Source: Bacillota bacterium
GTDB taxonomy: Bacteria; Bacillota_A; Clostridia; Lachnospirales; Lachnospiraceae
DNA: 64,000 nucleotides
NCBI GenBank assembly: GCA_023443625.1
Contig: JAEZTQ010000045.1
Coordinates: 1 to 64,000, forward strand
Direction of reading: 5' to 3'
This document shows, piece by piece, positions 17,943 through 27,698 of this stretch. Within the stretch, counting starts at the first letter, position 1. Each line of letters starts with the position of its first letter. Position numbers and translations under genes: made by a program. The notes under the pieces were generated by a model. The model was given only the letters and a program-made list of their open reading frames with translations, did not search any database and had not been told where the DNA came from.

Positions 17943-19055
17943 ATGTCTGGATCCACATATGGAACAATATTTACAATAACAACTTGGGGCGAGTCTCATG
18001 GTACTGGCTTAGGAGCAGTAATTGATGGCTGCCCAGCCGGTCTTGCGTTGGATGAACAATATATTCAAACTTATCTAAATAGGAGAAAACCGGGTCAAAC
18101 AAAATATTCTACTCCCCGTAAGGAGGAGGACAAAGTCAGCATCCTATCCGGTATTTTTGAGGGACGTACTACAGGAACACCCATCTCCCTTGCTGTATAT
18201 AATGAAAATCAGAAATCCCAAGATTATACAAATATTGCTTTGGCCTACCGTCCTGGACACGCAGATTATTCCTTTGATCAAAAATATGGTTTCAGGGATT
18301 ATCGAGGTGGAGGACGTTCCTCAGGAAGGGAAACCATAGGCAGGGTTGCTGCAGGTGCAATTGCCTGTGCAATATTGCAAGAACTAGGCATCAAAGTACA
18401 AGCTTATACGAAAGCTATTGGACCAATTTCCATTGATCCTGCTAAAACCGATCTTAGCAAGGTACATTTAAGTCCCATATTCATGCCTGATATGGATGCT
18501 TCTCAAAGAGCTGAAGATTATTTATTAGAACAGATGCAGGACCATAATTCAGCAGGAGGGATTATTGAATGCCTTGTAACAGGAATGCCTGCTGGTATTG
18601 GAGAACCTGTTTTTCGTAAACTAGACGCTTCTTTTGCACAAGCTCTTATGTCCATCGGTGCTGTTAAGGGTGTTGAAATTGGAGACGGTTTTAAGGCTGC
18701 AACCCTTACAGGAGCAGAGAATAATGACGGCTTTACATGTGATAGTCAAGGGAAGGTTACCAAATCCAGCAATCATGCAGGAGGCATCCTAGGTGGTATC
18801 AGTGATGGCTCAGAGATTATCCTTCGTGCTGCTATTAAGCCAACTCCTTCTATCTTTAAGCCCCAGAAGACCATGAATCAAGATAAGGAAAATATTGAAT
18901 TACAAATCAAAGGTCGTCACGATCCTATCATTGTACCTCGTGCCGTTGTAGTGGTTGAATCCATGGTTGCCATAACACTTGTTGATCAGCTCTTCATGGG
19001 AATGACCTCCCAGATAAGTAAAATTAAAGACTTCTATAAGAATAGTACTAGTTAG
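17943..19055 (+). CDS. aroC: Chorismate synthase
   Basis: Last step of the shikimate pathway: converts EPSP to chorismate, needing reduced FMN. The 370 residues show the family hallmarks GESHGTGLGAVIDGCPAG near the start, RPGHADYSFDQKYGFRDYRGGGRSSGRET near 100-130, and HAGGILGGISDG near 275. ATG 17943 is preferred because GGAGG lies five bases upstream; an earlier ATG at 17931 overlaps that RBS. No other aro genes adjoin it. Confidence 0.95.
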   Translation: MSGSTYGTIFTITTWGESHGTGLGAVIDGCPAGLALDEQYIQTYLNRRKPGQTKYSTPRKEEDKVSILSGIFEGRTTGTPISLAVYNENQKSQDYTNIALAYRPGHADYSFDQKYGFRDYRGGGRSSGRETIGRVAAGAIACAILQELGIKVQAYTKAIGPISIDPAKTDLSKVHLSPIFMPDMDASQRAEDYLLEQMQDHNSAGGIIECLVTGMPAGIGEPVFRKLDASFAQALMSIGAVKGVEIGDGFKAATLTGAENNDGFTCDSQGKVTKSSNHAGGILGGISDGSEIILRAAIKPTPSIFKPQKTMNQDKENIELQIKGRHDPIIVPRAVVVVESMVAITLVDQLFMGMTSQISKIKDFYKNSTS

Positions 19056-19158
19056 AATAATCATCCACGGTGAATAGAATAATAATGCACATCCAGACCT
19101 TTCACTGCATATACATTAGTAAGATTACTTTACCACTCTTGTGGTTGAATGGATTAAT

Positions 19159-19386
19159 ATGGATGAGTGTGAATTAATTGCTTTGATTACTGCCGTTGCC
19201 TGTGCCATCTCAAAAAATTGTTCTGAAGATGATATATCTATACTAGCCGCCGTATTTACCCAGCTTGGTGATACTTTAGCTACAATTCTCGTAAAGAGAG
19301 AATTACAGGAAAAAAATAGTGAAAATCAAAATACTATAGATTCTCATTGCAATAGCTCAAATGATCATGAAATAACAACTAAGTAA
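19159..19386 (+). CDS. Small acidic protein, unknown function
   Basis: About 75 residues. It begins M-D-E-C-E-L-I-A-L-I-T-A, a hydrophobic and Cys-containing helix, then an acidic segment and a polar tail. The pattern resembles short uncharacterised Lachnospiraceae proteins (DUF6774-like; recalled, not searched). The RBS is weak, and GTG 19141 is an alternative start. It follows aroC by about 100 bases and has a terminator about 110 bases later. Confidence 0.55.
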   Translation: MDECELIALITAVACAISKNCSEDDISILAAVFTQLGDTLATILVKRELQEKNSENQNTIDSHCNSSNDHEITTK

Positions 19387-19497
19387 AAAAGGAGATTAAA
19401 GAAAAGCATAGTATCAAATCTGTAGTCCCAGAATTTAAAGGAATTAATCGTCATCCTTTCAATATAGAGCATTTAATTAAATACAGCATTTAATAAA

Positions 19498-19539
19498 GTA
19501 CCGTAATTGTTAATTAAGCAACAATTACAGTACTTTTTT
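19498..19539 (+). terminator. Intrinsic terminator
   Basis: GTACCGTAATTGTT pairs with AACAATTACAGTAC with one mismatch, followed by TTTTTTG. It isolates the pot operon from upstream transcription. Confidence 0.85.
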
Positions 19540-19636
19540 GATGGTTAGTAATGCCACTATTTGGCTGGTTTTCCACATCTTTTAAAATCCTTAAATCTTA
19601 GTAAAAAAAATCGTTAAATCTTTATAATAAAAGTTA

Positions 19637-19664
19637 TTGACAATATAGAATATCTTAGTATAAT
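19637..19664 (+). promoter_or_regulatory. Consensus promoter of the pot operon
   Basis: TTGACA at 19637-19642 and TATAAT at 19659-19664, both perfect, separated by 16 bases. It lies about 70 bases before the regulator start. Confidence 0.8.
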
Positions 19665-19733
19665 TTATATTGTTGTTTAGCATAATTAAACTTTAAGTTT
19701 ATTCTATGTAAGAATTCGAAAGGAAGAGCATTG

Positions 19734-20273
19734 ATGCAAATCGGTTCTAAAATCAAGGAATTACGTATTCAAAAAAGTTTGACACAGGAGGAGCTTGCTG
19801 ACAGAGCTGAATTATCAAAAGGCTTTATTTCTCAGCTTGAAAGAGATTTGACATCTCCCTCCATTGCTACTCTCGTGGATATACTACAATGTCTTGGAAC
19901 GAATCTTGAGGAATTTTTCAGTGGAACAACTGCTGAACAGGTAGTATTCAAAAAAGCTGATTATTTTGAAAAATATGATGCGGAGCTTAAGAATGAAATA
20001 AAGTGGATTATACCTAACGCTCAGAAGAATATGATGGAACCCATATTATTAAGTTTGGATGCTGGTGGTTCTACCTACCCTGATAATCCTCATGAAGGTG
20101 AAGAATTTGGATATATCTTAAACGGAAGCATTACTCTTCATATTGGTAATCGGACTCACAAGGTAAGAAAGGGTGAATCATTTTATTTTACTGCCAATAA
20201 ACAGCACTATATTACAGCTTCAGATAAAACTGGTGCAACTCTTTTATGGATTTCCACTCCACCGAGTTTTTAA
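19734..20273 (+). CDS. XRE-cupin regulator of polyamine uptake
   Basis: A 179-residue regulator. The N-terminal helix-turn-helix (about 5-60) contains LTQEELADRAELSKGFISQLERDLTSPS. The C-terminal cupin (about 105-175) has H-E-G-E-E-F-G-Y and G-E-S-F-Y-F. This layout is shared with PuuR and with regulators placed before potABCD in Gram-positive bacteria, so polyamine-responsive control of the genes that follow is likely. ATG 19734 is used, with AAAGGAAG upstream. Confidence 0.85.
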   Translation: MQIGSKIKELRIQKSLTQEELADRAELSKGFISQLERDLTSPSIATLVDILQCLGTNLEEFFSGTTAEQVVFKKADYFEKYDAELKNEIKWIIPNAQKNMMEPILLSLDAGGSTYPDNPHEGEEFGYILNGSITLHIGNRTHKVRKGESFYFTANKQHYITASDKTGATLLWISTPPSF

Positions 20274-20360
20274 CCTTAACAAATTTTGCACTTTACTAGA
20301 ATTAAATGAAAAGATAGATTACATCACTCTTATGATTTTTACATATAAGGAGGAACCCCA

Positions 20361-21437
20361 ATGACGGATAATAAATTAATTAGCCTTGTAAATATATCAA
20401 AATCCTATGGTGACAATGTCATAATTGATGACTTAAACCTATATATTCGTGAAAATGAATTCGTTACGCTACTTGGTCCCTCCGGCTGTGGTAAAACTAC
20501 CACTCTGCGAATTATTGGAGGTTTTGAAACTCCTAACCAAGGTCAGGTTATTTTTGAAGGGAAGGATATTACCCATCTGCCACCTAATGAGAGAGCCTTA
20601 AATACAGTATTTCAAAAATATGCCCTATTCTCCCATATGACAATTGCAGAGAATATCGCTTTTGGTCTTAAAATCAAAAAGAAAAGCAATGCCTATATTA
20701 AGGATAAAATAAAATATGCCCTAAAGCTTGTTAATCTGGATGGCTACGAGAATCGTATGCCCGACTCCTTAAGTGGTGGTCAACAGCAACGTATTGCTAT
20801 CGCTAGAGCTATTGTGAATGAACCAAAAGTTCTTCTCCTAGACGAGCCTTTAGGCGCTCTGGATTTAAAACTTCGTCAGGATATGCAATATGAATTAATC
20901 CGCTTAAAAAATGAACTGGGAATTACCTTTGTCTATGTTACCCATGATCAGGAAGAGGCTCTGACCATGTCCGATACCATCGTTGTTATGAATCAGGGCT
21001 ATATTCAACAAATCGGAACGCCAGAGCATATTTATAATGAACCGGAGAATGCCTTTGTAGCAGACTTTATTGGTGATAGCAACATTATTCCCTCTACTAT
21101 GGTGGAAGACAAATTGGTGAATATTCTTGGTGCTAAATTCCCTTGTGTCGATGTTGGTTTTGGTAAAAACAAACCAGTAGATGTTGTAATTCGTCCTGAA
21201 GATATTGATTTAGTGAAACCAGAAGATGGAACCATACAAGGTACTGTTACTTCCTTGTTGTTTAAGGGTGTTCATTATGAGATGGATGTTCTGGCAGGTG
21301 GACGGGAATGGCTGGTACATTCCACAGATTTATTCCCTGTAGGAACAAAGGTAGGTATTCACGTGGATCCTTATGATATTCAGATCATGAATAAGCCCGC
21401 CTCAGAGGATGAGCAGGCTGTGGAAATCTCAGAATAA
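20361..21437 (+). CDS. potA: Spermidine/putrescine ABC transporter ATPase
   Basis: Energises polyamine import. The 358 residues contain Walker [11 protein letters not shown] (about 39-48), signature [15 protein letters not shown], Walker [12 protein letters not shown], the H-loop VTHDQEEAL, and a C-terminal TOBE regulatory domain (about 275-350). The RBS AAGGAGG is strong. It is followed 165 bases later by potB; the spacer carries dispersed repeats. Confidence 0.95.
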   Translation: MTDNKLISLVNISKSYGDNVIIDDLNLYIRENEFVTLLGPSGCGKTTTLRIIGGFETPNQGQVIFEGKDITHLPPNERALNTVFQKYALFSHMTIAENIAFGLKIKKKSNAYIKDKIKYALKLVNLDGYENRMPDSLSGGQQQRIAIARAIVNEPKVLLLDEPLGALDLKLRQDMQYELIRLKNELGITFVYVTHDQEEALTMSDTIVVMNQGYIQQIGTPEHIYNEPENAFVADFIGDSNIIPSTMVEDKLVNILGAKFPCVDVGFGKNKPVDVVIRPEDIDLVKPEDGTIQGTVTSLLFKGVHYEMDVLAGGREWLVHSTDLFPVGTKVGIHVDPYDIQIMNKPASEDEQAVEISE

Positions 21438-21453
21438 GTCCTTATTACTAACA

Positions 21454-21575
21454 CACACTAACAGTACAGTCCTTCCCTTTGAGTTAGTTTGTGCCGAGGA
21501 TTACGCAGGCATAAACTTCTAGGTGTGAAAATTGCTTTTTATTTTCACGCTAAGTACAGTCCTTCCCTAATCTTA
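21454..21575. repeat. Repeat-bearing spacer between potA and potB
   Basis: The string GTACAGTCCTTCCCT occurs twice (near 21465 and 21555). The first lies in a 31-base segment (21454-21484) that recurs with two mismatches at 31267-31297. A hairpin GTGAAAAT/ATTTTCAC sits between them, preceded by a GCAGGCATAAA segment that resembles 11962-11975. It looks like a dispersed non-coding element within an operon. Confidence 0.6.
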
Positions 21576-21602
21576 TAAATTATAATTTGGAGTTGAGTTC
21601 CT

Positions 21603-22484
21603 ATGAAAGAAAATAACAAAGGAAAACACCGGCCTGGGAAAACCCCTTCAGAAAAAGTGCGTATGCCACTTTTTAGAAGTGTTAAATGGCTTTCCTTTCC
21701 CTATCTTATCTGGATGGCTGGATTTATTATTGTTCCTCTGATTTTAATAGTATATTATGGTTTAACTGCTAAGGATGGCGGCTTTTCCTTTGAGAATATT
21801 GCATTAATTTTAAATCCCATTAATCGTGAAGCATTACTTCTCTCCTTAGGGCTTTCCATCGTTAGTACAATCATATGTCTTTTGTTAGCTTATCCGCTGG
21901 CCATGATATTAAGTAATGCAAAGATGAAAAGTAGTAATTTTATAGTACTGATTATTATTCTTCCTATGTGGATGAACTTCCTGTTAAGGACTATAGCTTG
22001 GCAGAATATTTTAGAAAAAACAGGTATACTAAATAGTATCTTAAATTTCCTTCACTTACCGGATTTAAGGATTATTAATACACCATATGCTATTGTCCTT
22101 GGTATGGTTTATAATTTCCTGCCCTTTATGGTACTTCCAATTTACAATGTATTATCAAAAATTGATAATAACGTAGTAAATGCTGCTAGAGATTTGGGTG
22201 CCAACGGCCTACAAACCTTTAGTAAGATAATATTTCCTCTCAGCTTTCCGGGTGTTGTGAGTGGTATCACTATGGTATTTGTACCTTCCCTTACCACTTT
22301 TGCTATCTCAACCATTCTTGGAGGAAGTAAAATATTACTCATAGGAAATGTAATCGAACAACAATTCCGCTTGGATAATTGGAATGCAGGCTCCGGTTTG
22401 TCCTTGGTATTAATGATATTTATTTTATTCAGCATGGCTGTTTTATCTAAATATGATAAAGGAAATGATGGTGGTGCCTTATGA
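21603..22484 (+). CDS. potB: Polyamine ABC transporter permease 1
   Basis: A 293-residue inner membrane permease with six predicted transmembrane segments. The cytoplasmic coupling loop is visible as A-A-R-D-L-G-A-N-G-L-Q-T-F-S-K-I-I-F-P (EAA motif). The N-terminal 30 residues are basic. Its stop overlaps the start of potC (ATGA), implying coupled translation and a PotB-PotC heterodimer. Confidence 0.93.
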   Translation: MKENNKGKHRPGKTPSEKVRMPLFRSVKWLSFPYLIWMAGFIIVPLILIVYYGLTAKDGGFSFENIALILNPINREALLLSLGLSIVSTIICLLLAYPLAMILSNAKMKSSNFIVLIIILPMWMNFLLRTIAWQNILEKTGILNSILNFLHLPDLRIINTPYAIVLGMVYNFLPFMVLPIYNVLSKIDNNVVNAARDLGANGLQTFSKIIFPLSFPGVVSGITMVFVPSLTTFAISTILGGSKILLIGNVIEQQFRLDNWNAGSGLSLVLMIFILFSMAVLSKYDKGNDGGAL

Positions 22485-23269
22485 TAAAACGAATAATAAG
22501 TAGACTTTATGTCGGCCTGATAGTGCTATTTTTATATGCCCCCATCCTAATTCTTATTGTCCTATCCTTTAATAAATCAAAGTCCAGGGCAAAATGGGGC
22601 GGCTTCACCTTACACTGGTATAAGGAACTCTTTCAAAATGAAAATATAATGAATGCTCTTACCACAACATTAATCATAGCATTTCTATCAGCTATTATTG
22701 CAACGGTTATTGGTACAGCAGCATCCATCGCAATCAACAGTATGAGAAAGACACCCAAAACAATTCTTATTAGTATAACTAATATACCTATGCTCAATGC
22801 GGATATTGTTACAGGTATTTCCCTTATGTTAGTCTTTGTTGCTGTTCGTTTTACCTTAGGTTTTTCTAGCGTTCTACTAGCACACATAACCTTTAATATA
22901 CCTTATGTAATCCTTAGTGTCATGCCAAAGCTCAGACAATTAAACCCCCATACCTTTGAGGCGGCGCTAGATCTGGGAGCCACACCATTGTATGCATTTT
23001 TCAAAGTAATACTTCCAGACATCTTCTCTGGTGTTATATCCGGCTTCTTTTTAGCCTTTACCATGTCCCTGGATGATTTTGTTATTACTTACTTTACAAA
23101 GGGTCCGGAGGTAAATACCTTATCTACTATCATTTATACAGAAGTAAAAAAGGGAATCAAACCAGAGATATACGCATTATCAACTCTGATGTTCACTTCA
23201 GTATTATTACTACTTGTCTTAATTAACCGAAAAAATGCAGGTAAGAGTGCTCCAATGCGTAAATTTTAA
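22481..23269 (+). CDS. potC: Polyamine ABC transporter permease 2
   Basis: A 262-residue permease with six transmembrane segments and the EAA-type loop E-A-A-L-D-L-G-A-T-P-L-Y-A-F-F-K-V-I-L-P. The LDDFVITYFTKGP segment is typical of PotC. It overlaps potB by four bases and is followed 24 bases later by potD. Confidence 0.93.
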   Translation: MIKRIISRLYVGLIVLFLYAPILILIVLSFNKSKSRAKWGGFTLHWYKELFQNENIMNALTTTLIIAFLSAIIATVIGTAASIAINSMRKTPKTILISITNIPMLNADIVTGISLMLVFVAVRFTLGFSSVLLAHITFNIPYVILSVMPKLRQLNPHTFEAALDLGATPLYAFFKVILPDIFSGVISGFFLAFTMSLDDFVITYFTKGPEVNTLSTIIYTEVKKGIKPEIYALSTLMFTSVLLLLVLINRKNAGKSAPMRKF

Positions 23270-23293
23270 TAAATAAGAGGAGAATTAGAAAGA

Positions 23294-24349
23294 ATGAAAA
23301 AACTTATTGCATTAATGTCTATCTTAGCAATATCCATAGGTACCCTTACTGCTTGTGGCCAAGATAGTGGCGAAAAAGTATATGTCTACAACTGGGGACA
23401 ATATATTGATGAGGATGTTTTAAAAGAATTTAAAAAACAAACTGGAATCACTGTGGTCTATGAAGAATTTGAATCCAATGAAGATATGTATTCAAAAATT
23501 AAAGCTGGTGCTGTATCCTATGACGTAGTTTGTCCTTCTGACTACATGATTCAGAAAATGATTGAAGAAGATATGTTAGCTGAAATCAATTTTGATAATG
23601 TACCAAACCTCAAAAACATCGATACCACATATATTGAAGCTTCCAAGGGTTTTGATCCTGAGAATAAATATAGTGTACCTTATTGCTGGGGAACTGTAGG
23701 TATTCTTTACAATAAGACCTTGGTAGATGGCCCAATCGATAGCTGGAGCGCTATCTTTGATGAGAAATACTCCGGTGATATCTTAATGATAGACAGTGTT
23801 CGCGATGCCTTTGCCATTGCTTCTTCTTACTTAGGTTATGATATCAACACCACAGATGCTACCCAGATTGAAGAAGCAAAGAAGCTTCTGCAAGCCCAAT
23901 ATCCACTGGTTCAAGCCTATGTAGTAGATCAGGTTCGTGATAAGATGATTGGTAAAGAGGCTGCCCTTGGCGTAATCTATTCCGGTGAAGCAATCTATAC
24001 CCAAAGAGAAAATTCAGATCTAGAGTATGTTGTTCCCAAGGAAGGCTCCAATGTATGGATTGATGGTTGGGTAATTCCTAAGAACAACAGAAGCAAAGAA
24101 AATGCAGAAGCCTTTATTAATTTCATGTGTGATGGTGACATCGCTCTGAAGAATTTTGAATACATCACCTACTCTACTCCAAATAAGGTTGCTAGAGATA
24201 TGATTACAGATGAGGATATTAAAAATAGTACTACTGCTTTTCCTGAACAAGCTGTTTTGGACAGATGCACTACCTTTAAATATCTAGGCGAGGAACTAGA
24301 AAATACTTATATCGAAAAATGGAATGAAGTAAAATCAGGGATAAAATAA
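23294..24349 (+). CDS. potD: Polyamine-binding lipoprotein
   Basis: A 351-residue substrate-binding protein. The signal peptide ends in a lipobox (L-T-A-C, Cys about residue 21). The mature part starts V-Y-V-Y-N-W-G-Q-Y-I-D, the usual PotD opening, and has the ligand-side PYCWGTVGILYNK and VWIDGWVIPK. It is the last gene of the operon, ending at a strong terminator. Confidence 0.94.
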   Translation: MKKLIALMSILAISIGTLTACGQDSGEKVYVYNWGQYIDEDVLKEFKKQTGITVVYEEFESNEDMYSKIKAGAVSYDVVCPSDYMIQKMIEEDMLAEINFDNVPNLKNIDTTYIEASKGFDPENKYSVPYCWGTVGILYNKTLVDGPIDSWSAIFDEKYSGDILMIDSVRDAFAIASSYLGYDINTTDATQIEEAKKLLQAQYPLVQAYVVDQVRDKMIGKEAALGVIYSGEAIYTQRENSDLEYVVPKEGSNVWIDGWVIPKNNRSKENAEAFINFMCDGDIALKNFEYITYSTPNKVARDMITDEDIKNSTTAFPEQAVLDRCTTFKYLGEELENTYIEKWNEVKSGIK

Positions 24350-24380
24350 TCAAATTAAGTTACTTTTTTTCTACATTTAT

Positions 24381-24430
24381 AAGTAAAAGAACGTTGTAAA
24401 GCATAAAAGCTTTACAACGTTCTTTTACTT
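24381..24430. terminator. Perfect 22-bp bidirectional terminator
   Basis: Bases 24381-24402 are the exact reverse complement of 24409-24430, with a six-base loop. Both ends are AT-rich, so it can stop transcription of potD (rightward) and of the btuF-like gene (leftward). Confidence 0.9.
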
Positions 24431-24499
24431 TTAATCCTTGGGGGTTATTCATAGCATTGATTTAAACATTTCCTTTTTACAAAAAGCTTGTCTATTATG

Positions 24500-25561
24500 C
24501 TAATTAAGCTTCTCCATTAGCTCTGGATACATATATCTTGCTAGCTCTTTTATACCATCGAGATAGCGGAAGGAAGGTGATGATATAATTTTCTCATCTA
24601 TTACATATACTCTCCCTTCTTTCACTGCTTTGATGGTGTCAAAACCAGGACGATTGCTAATTGTTTCCACATCTCCTCCCGAATTCATAGAACCACTTTG
24701 GGATACATAAACATCAATTTCATTGGCATTTTCTAATACTTTTTCAACTCCGTATTCTGCAATAGAGCCACCCTCTGTCATTGCCTTGATTCCCTGTGCT
24801 ATATTAATACCTCCAGCAAAGGTTATAGCTAAACCTGGCATACTTGTATCGGATACGGTTCTCAACTCATTTTCAGTAGACTCAAAGAATACTGTTTGCT
24901 TGTTATCAACAGCAGAAGTAAGCTCTGTTATTGCTTCGATATCAGCATGAAACTGTTCTAATTTTTCTTTTGCTTTTTCCTCTTTACCTAAAAGAACACC
25001 CAATTTCTCAATATAGGAATCAAATTCCTCGAAGGACTCTGAATACAAGGAAACCACTTGTATTCCAGCTTTCTCAAGGGCCTCAACAAATTCAGGATTT
25101 TTCTTAGCGATAAAAGGTCTAATTAGTACAACATCAGGAGCTGCTGCAATAACTTCTTCTGGATCACCAGCATAATCAAATACAGGTAAAGAGGCCGCCT
25201 CAGCTGGATAAGTAGCTGTCTTATAATTACCAATTAATTGATCTCCACCACCTAAATAGTAAATATTTTCTGTATGTGCAGAATAGAGGCTAATAATTCT
25301 CTCCGCAGGTTTCTCTAAATTAATCTCTTTTCCATCATCATCTACAAAGTGTATTAAAGTATCTTCCACTACTTTCTCATCTTCTGTAGTATCTTCAGTA
25401 TCTGTTTGATCTGCTTGATCTTCTTCATCTGCATTACCCTCTTCTTGTGATGTTGTCGCTGGAGCCTCTTTCTTCTCTTCGGCCTTTTGTGTACATCCAA
25501 TTAATAAAATCATACACATAAATAGCATTACTAGTAAAACTTTTGCATTCTTCATTTTCAT
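24500..25561 (-). CDS. btuF: Corrinoid (BtuF-like) ABC transporter binding lipoprotein
   Basis: A 353-residue extracellular lipoprotein. The signal peptide ends LLIGC (Cys about 23), then an acidic Thr/Glu/Asp linker (about 25-68), then a class III periplasmic-binding fold with PAERIISLYSAHTENIYYLGGGD. Iron-siderophore binding proteins look similar, but the cobalamin riboswitch upstream of this three-gene operon and the adjoining cobalamin operon favour a corrinoid ligand. Confidence 0.8.
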   Translation of the reverse strand: MKMKNAKVLLVMLFMCMILLIGCTQKAEEKKEAPATTSQEEGNADEEDQADQTDTEDTTEDEKVVEDTLIHFVDDDGKEINLEKPAERIISLYSAHTENIYYLGGGDQLIGNYKTATYPAEAASLPVFDYAGDPEEVIAAAPDVVLIRPFIAKKNPEFVEALEKAGIQVVSLYSESFEEFDSYIEKLGVLLGKEEKAKEKLEQFHADIEAITELTSAVDNKQTVFFESTENELRTVSDTSMPGLAITFAGGINIAQGIKAMTEGGSIAEYGVEKVLENANEIDVYVSQSGSMNSGGDVETISNRPGFDTIKAVKEGRVYVIDEKIISSPSFRYLDGIKELARYMYPELMEKLN

Positions 25562-25582
25562 ATCCTCTTTCTTTTTACTTTT

Positions 25583-26353
25583 TTATTCTTTATATATAAC
25601 AAATCTATTATTTGGATAGATTTGAATATCCACATCAAATACCTTACTAAAAAAAGAATGGTTCAGTAGTTCATCTGGGGAGCCACATGCAGCCAATTTT
25701 CCATTTTGTAGCGCCATAATTTGATCACTATAGTTGAAAGCAATGTTTAGGTCATGATGAATGGCTAATATACTCATTTTATTTTTCTTCTTCAATTCAT
25801 TTAGTAATTGATTCATTTGAAATTTAGCTGATATATCTAAATCCGACATTGCCTCGTCAATAATGAGTAATTTGGGGTTTTGGACTAAGGACCTGGCTAG
25901 CAATACTCTCTGGAGCTCCCCCCCACTAATATTGGTTAATTCTTTTTCAGCAAGATGAATTGCTCCTGTTAATCTAAGTACTTCTTCCACTTGTTTCAGC
26001 TGTTCTTCTCCAACCTTTTCAAATCGAGCGATATGAGGGTGTAATCCCATAAGTACAGCTTCAAAACAGGTATAGGGGAAATTGCATATTGTGTTTTGAT
26101 AAATTACAGCGATTTCTTTTGCAGTATCCTTAATTTTCATATCCTGTAGCTTTCTTCCTCTATACTGTATACTTCCACTACTTTCTTTTAGCTGCCTGGT
26201 TACCAGATTTAATAAGGTCGTTTTTCCACTTCCATTTGGACCAATAATTGTGTTATAAGTTCCTTCTTCAATTTCAAAACTAATATCTGAAAGTATAGTT
26301 GTTGCCCCATAGGAAAATGATAATCTATCTACTTTCATTAACTTGCTATTCAT
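25583..26353 (-). CDS. btuD: Corrinoid ABC transporter ATPase
   Basis: A 256-residue FecE/BtuD-type ATPase: Walker A GPNGSGKTT (about 38-46), ISGGELQRVLLARSL, LLIIDEAMSDLD, and H-loop IHHDLN. The start overlaps the end of the permease gene by eight bases. Substrate is inferred from riboswitch control. Confidence 0.85.
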   Translation of the reverse strand: MNSKLMKVDRLSFSYGATTILSDISFEIEEGTYNTIIGPNGSGKTTLLNLVTRQLKESSGSIQYRGRKLQDMKIKDTAKEIAVIYQNTICNFPYTCFEAVLMGLHPHIARFEKVGEEQLKQVEEVLRLTGAIHLAEKELTNISGGELQRVLLARSLVQNPKLLIIDEAMSDLDISAKFQMNQLLNELKKKNKMSILAIHHDLNIAFNYSDQIMALQNGKLAACGSPDELLNHSFFSKVFDVDIQIYPNNRFVIYKE

Positions 26354-27404
26354 CCAAGCATCCTCTCTTTCTCTTTTTCGTAAAAATATAGATAAAGAAA
26401 GGTCCTCCCAACAGACTTGTTATTACACCTACAGGTACCTCACTTCCTGACATTACTCTTGAAGCATTATCAGCAAGTAGTAACAATATCCCCCCTGTTG
26501 CAGAGGATAACATAATTAAACTTCTGTTATCTGAAGTGAACCAAAATCTCAAAATATGAGGAACAACCAATCCAACAAATCCAATTACGCCGCAAGAAGC
26601 CACACATACTGCCGTGATAACAGCTCCCAAGATCAAATAAAAGGTTCGCAATACCGAGGTATTCACACCCAAGGTTTTTGCATTTTTTTCACCCATAGTC
26701 ATAATATTTAAATCATTTGCAAAGATATAAGCCAAAATGCTAGCTATTAATATAACCGGTACTAAAAGCACTAAATCGTCCCAACTTTTTGAAGATAAAC
26801 TTCCCATAAGCCAAAATACAATGGCACTAACATTTTCTCCTGCCAACATTTTCATGTAAGTCAATCCTGCTGATAAGATGGAACTAACAATAATACCCGC
26901 AATAATTAGATTTGAACTTTTCATACCTCCACCAGAATTAGCAATTGTGATGACAATCACTAAGGTTAGAAATGCCATTACCAATGCCGATAAAGTCGTT
27001 GATATTACAATGGAAAACATAAGATTAATAAGTATTGCTATAGAGGCACCAAAGGCTGCTCCCGTTGAAACTCCCAATGTATAAGGGTCTGCAAGGGGGT
27101 TTTGTAAAATCCCCTGAAAGATGACACCTGCTACTGATAGCCCCATACCCACAAAGAAACCACACAGAATTCTCGGAAGTCTAATCTCCCAAACTACTGC
27201 CACCACGTTCTTTGGTATATCCTCAATCCATTGTGGCTGTGCAAAGAATTTCGCAAATACTATTTTACTAACTTCTGAAATGGAAATCTTCATATCCCCC
27301 ATATTTACATTTAGAATGATTATCATTGCACCTAACAACAGAAGCACCAAAAAGATACATCGATATTTATGTTGTTTTTTCATGTACTTATCTTTTAATG
27401 TCAT
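26346..27404 (-). CDS. btuC: Corrinoid ABC transporter permease (FecCD family)
   Basis: A 352-residue permease with about ten transmembrane segments. Family landmarks include RLPRILCGFFVGMGLSVAG, LADPYTLGVSTGAAFGA and GVIGFVGLVVPHILR. The frame is open further upstream, but that stretch is riboswitch RNA. ATG 27404 has GAAGGTG about ten bases upstream and gives the family's usual N-terminus, so it is taken as the start. Confidence 0.88.
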   Translation of the reverse strand: MTLKDKYMKKQHKYRCIFLVLLLLGAMIIILNVNMGDMKISISEVSKIVFAKFFAQPQWIEDIPKNVVAVVWEIRLPRILCGFFVGMGLSVAGVIFQGILQNPLADPYTLGVSTGAAFGASIAILINLMFSIVISTTLSALVMAFLTLVIVITIANSGGGMKSSNLIIAGIIVSSILSAGLTYMKMLAGENVSAIVFWLMGSLSSKSWDDLVLLVPVILIASILAYIFANDLNIMTMGEKNAKTLGVNTSVLRTFYLILGAVITAVCVASCGVIGFVGLVVPHILRFWFTSDNRSLIMLSSATGGILLLLADNASRVMSGSEVPVGVITSLLGGPFFIYIFTKKRKRGCLDE

Positions 27405-27421
27405 CTTGTCACCTTCTTTAA

Positions 27422-27685
27422 CAAAAAAATAGATATCATACCCGAGCAAAATTTCGAGTTGATATCTATGTAGCATAAATTGGATAGATAGACTGCAATT
27501 GCAGTCTACTTCCTTTGATATCCAAACGAAATACCCCGGTGCCCGCAGAGCATTCGACAAGACATAGGCAAGTATCTCGACTTAACGTTGAAAGATGCTT
27601 CAACGAAATACGGTAACGGCCTTGCGCAGGATTCTAACCTGACTTCCTTTTATACCAAATGGTACCTATATCCCTGAATTATGAA
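27422..27685 (-). ncRNA. Cobalamin riboswitch with terminator, upstream of btuCDF
   Basis: Read on the minus strand: GGAAGTCAGGTTAGAATCC followed by TGCGC near 27646-27624 matches the conserved aptamer core, and AAGTCGAGATACTTGCC (27583-27567) is the B12 box. The aptamer is followed by a palindrome at 27490-27507 (AGACTGCAATTGCAGTCT) and then an intrinsic terminator (27431-27467, AGATATCA/TGATATCT plus ACTCG/CGGGT) with a run of seven T. Control is thus likely by premature termination when adenosylcobalamin is plentiful. Confidence 0.9.
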
Positions 27686-27698
27686 GTTTTATTGGTCT

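Larger units (their letters stand above)
19387..19733. other. Spacer between the small acidic protein and the pot operon
   Basis: About 350 bases. It contains the terminator at 19498-19539 and the promoter at 19637-19664, both listed separately, and nothing else that I recognise. Confidence 0.5.

Noticed and set aside
27405..27560. N-terminal extension of the btuC frame
   Set aside because: The extra 52 codons cover the riboswitch terminator and aptamer end; ATG 27404 has the RBS and a normal FecCD start.
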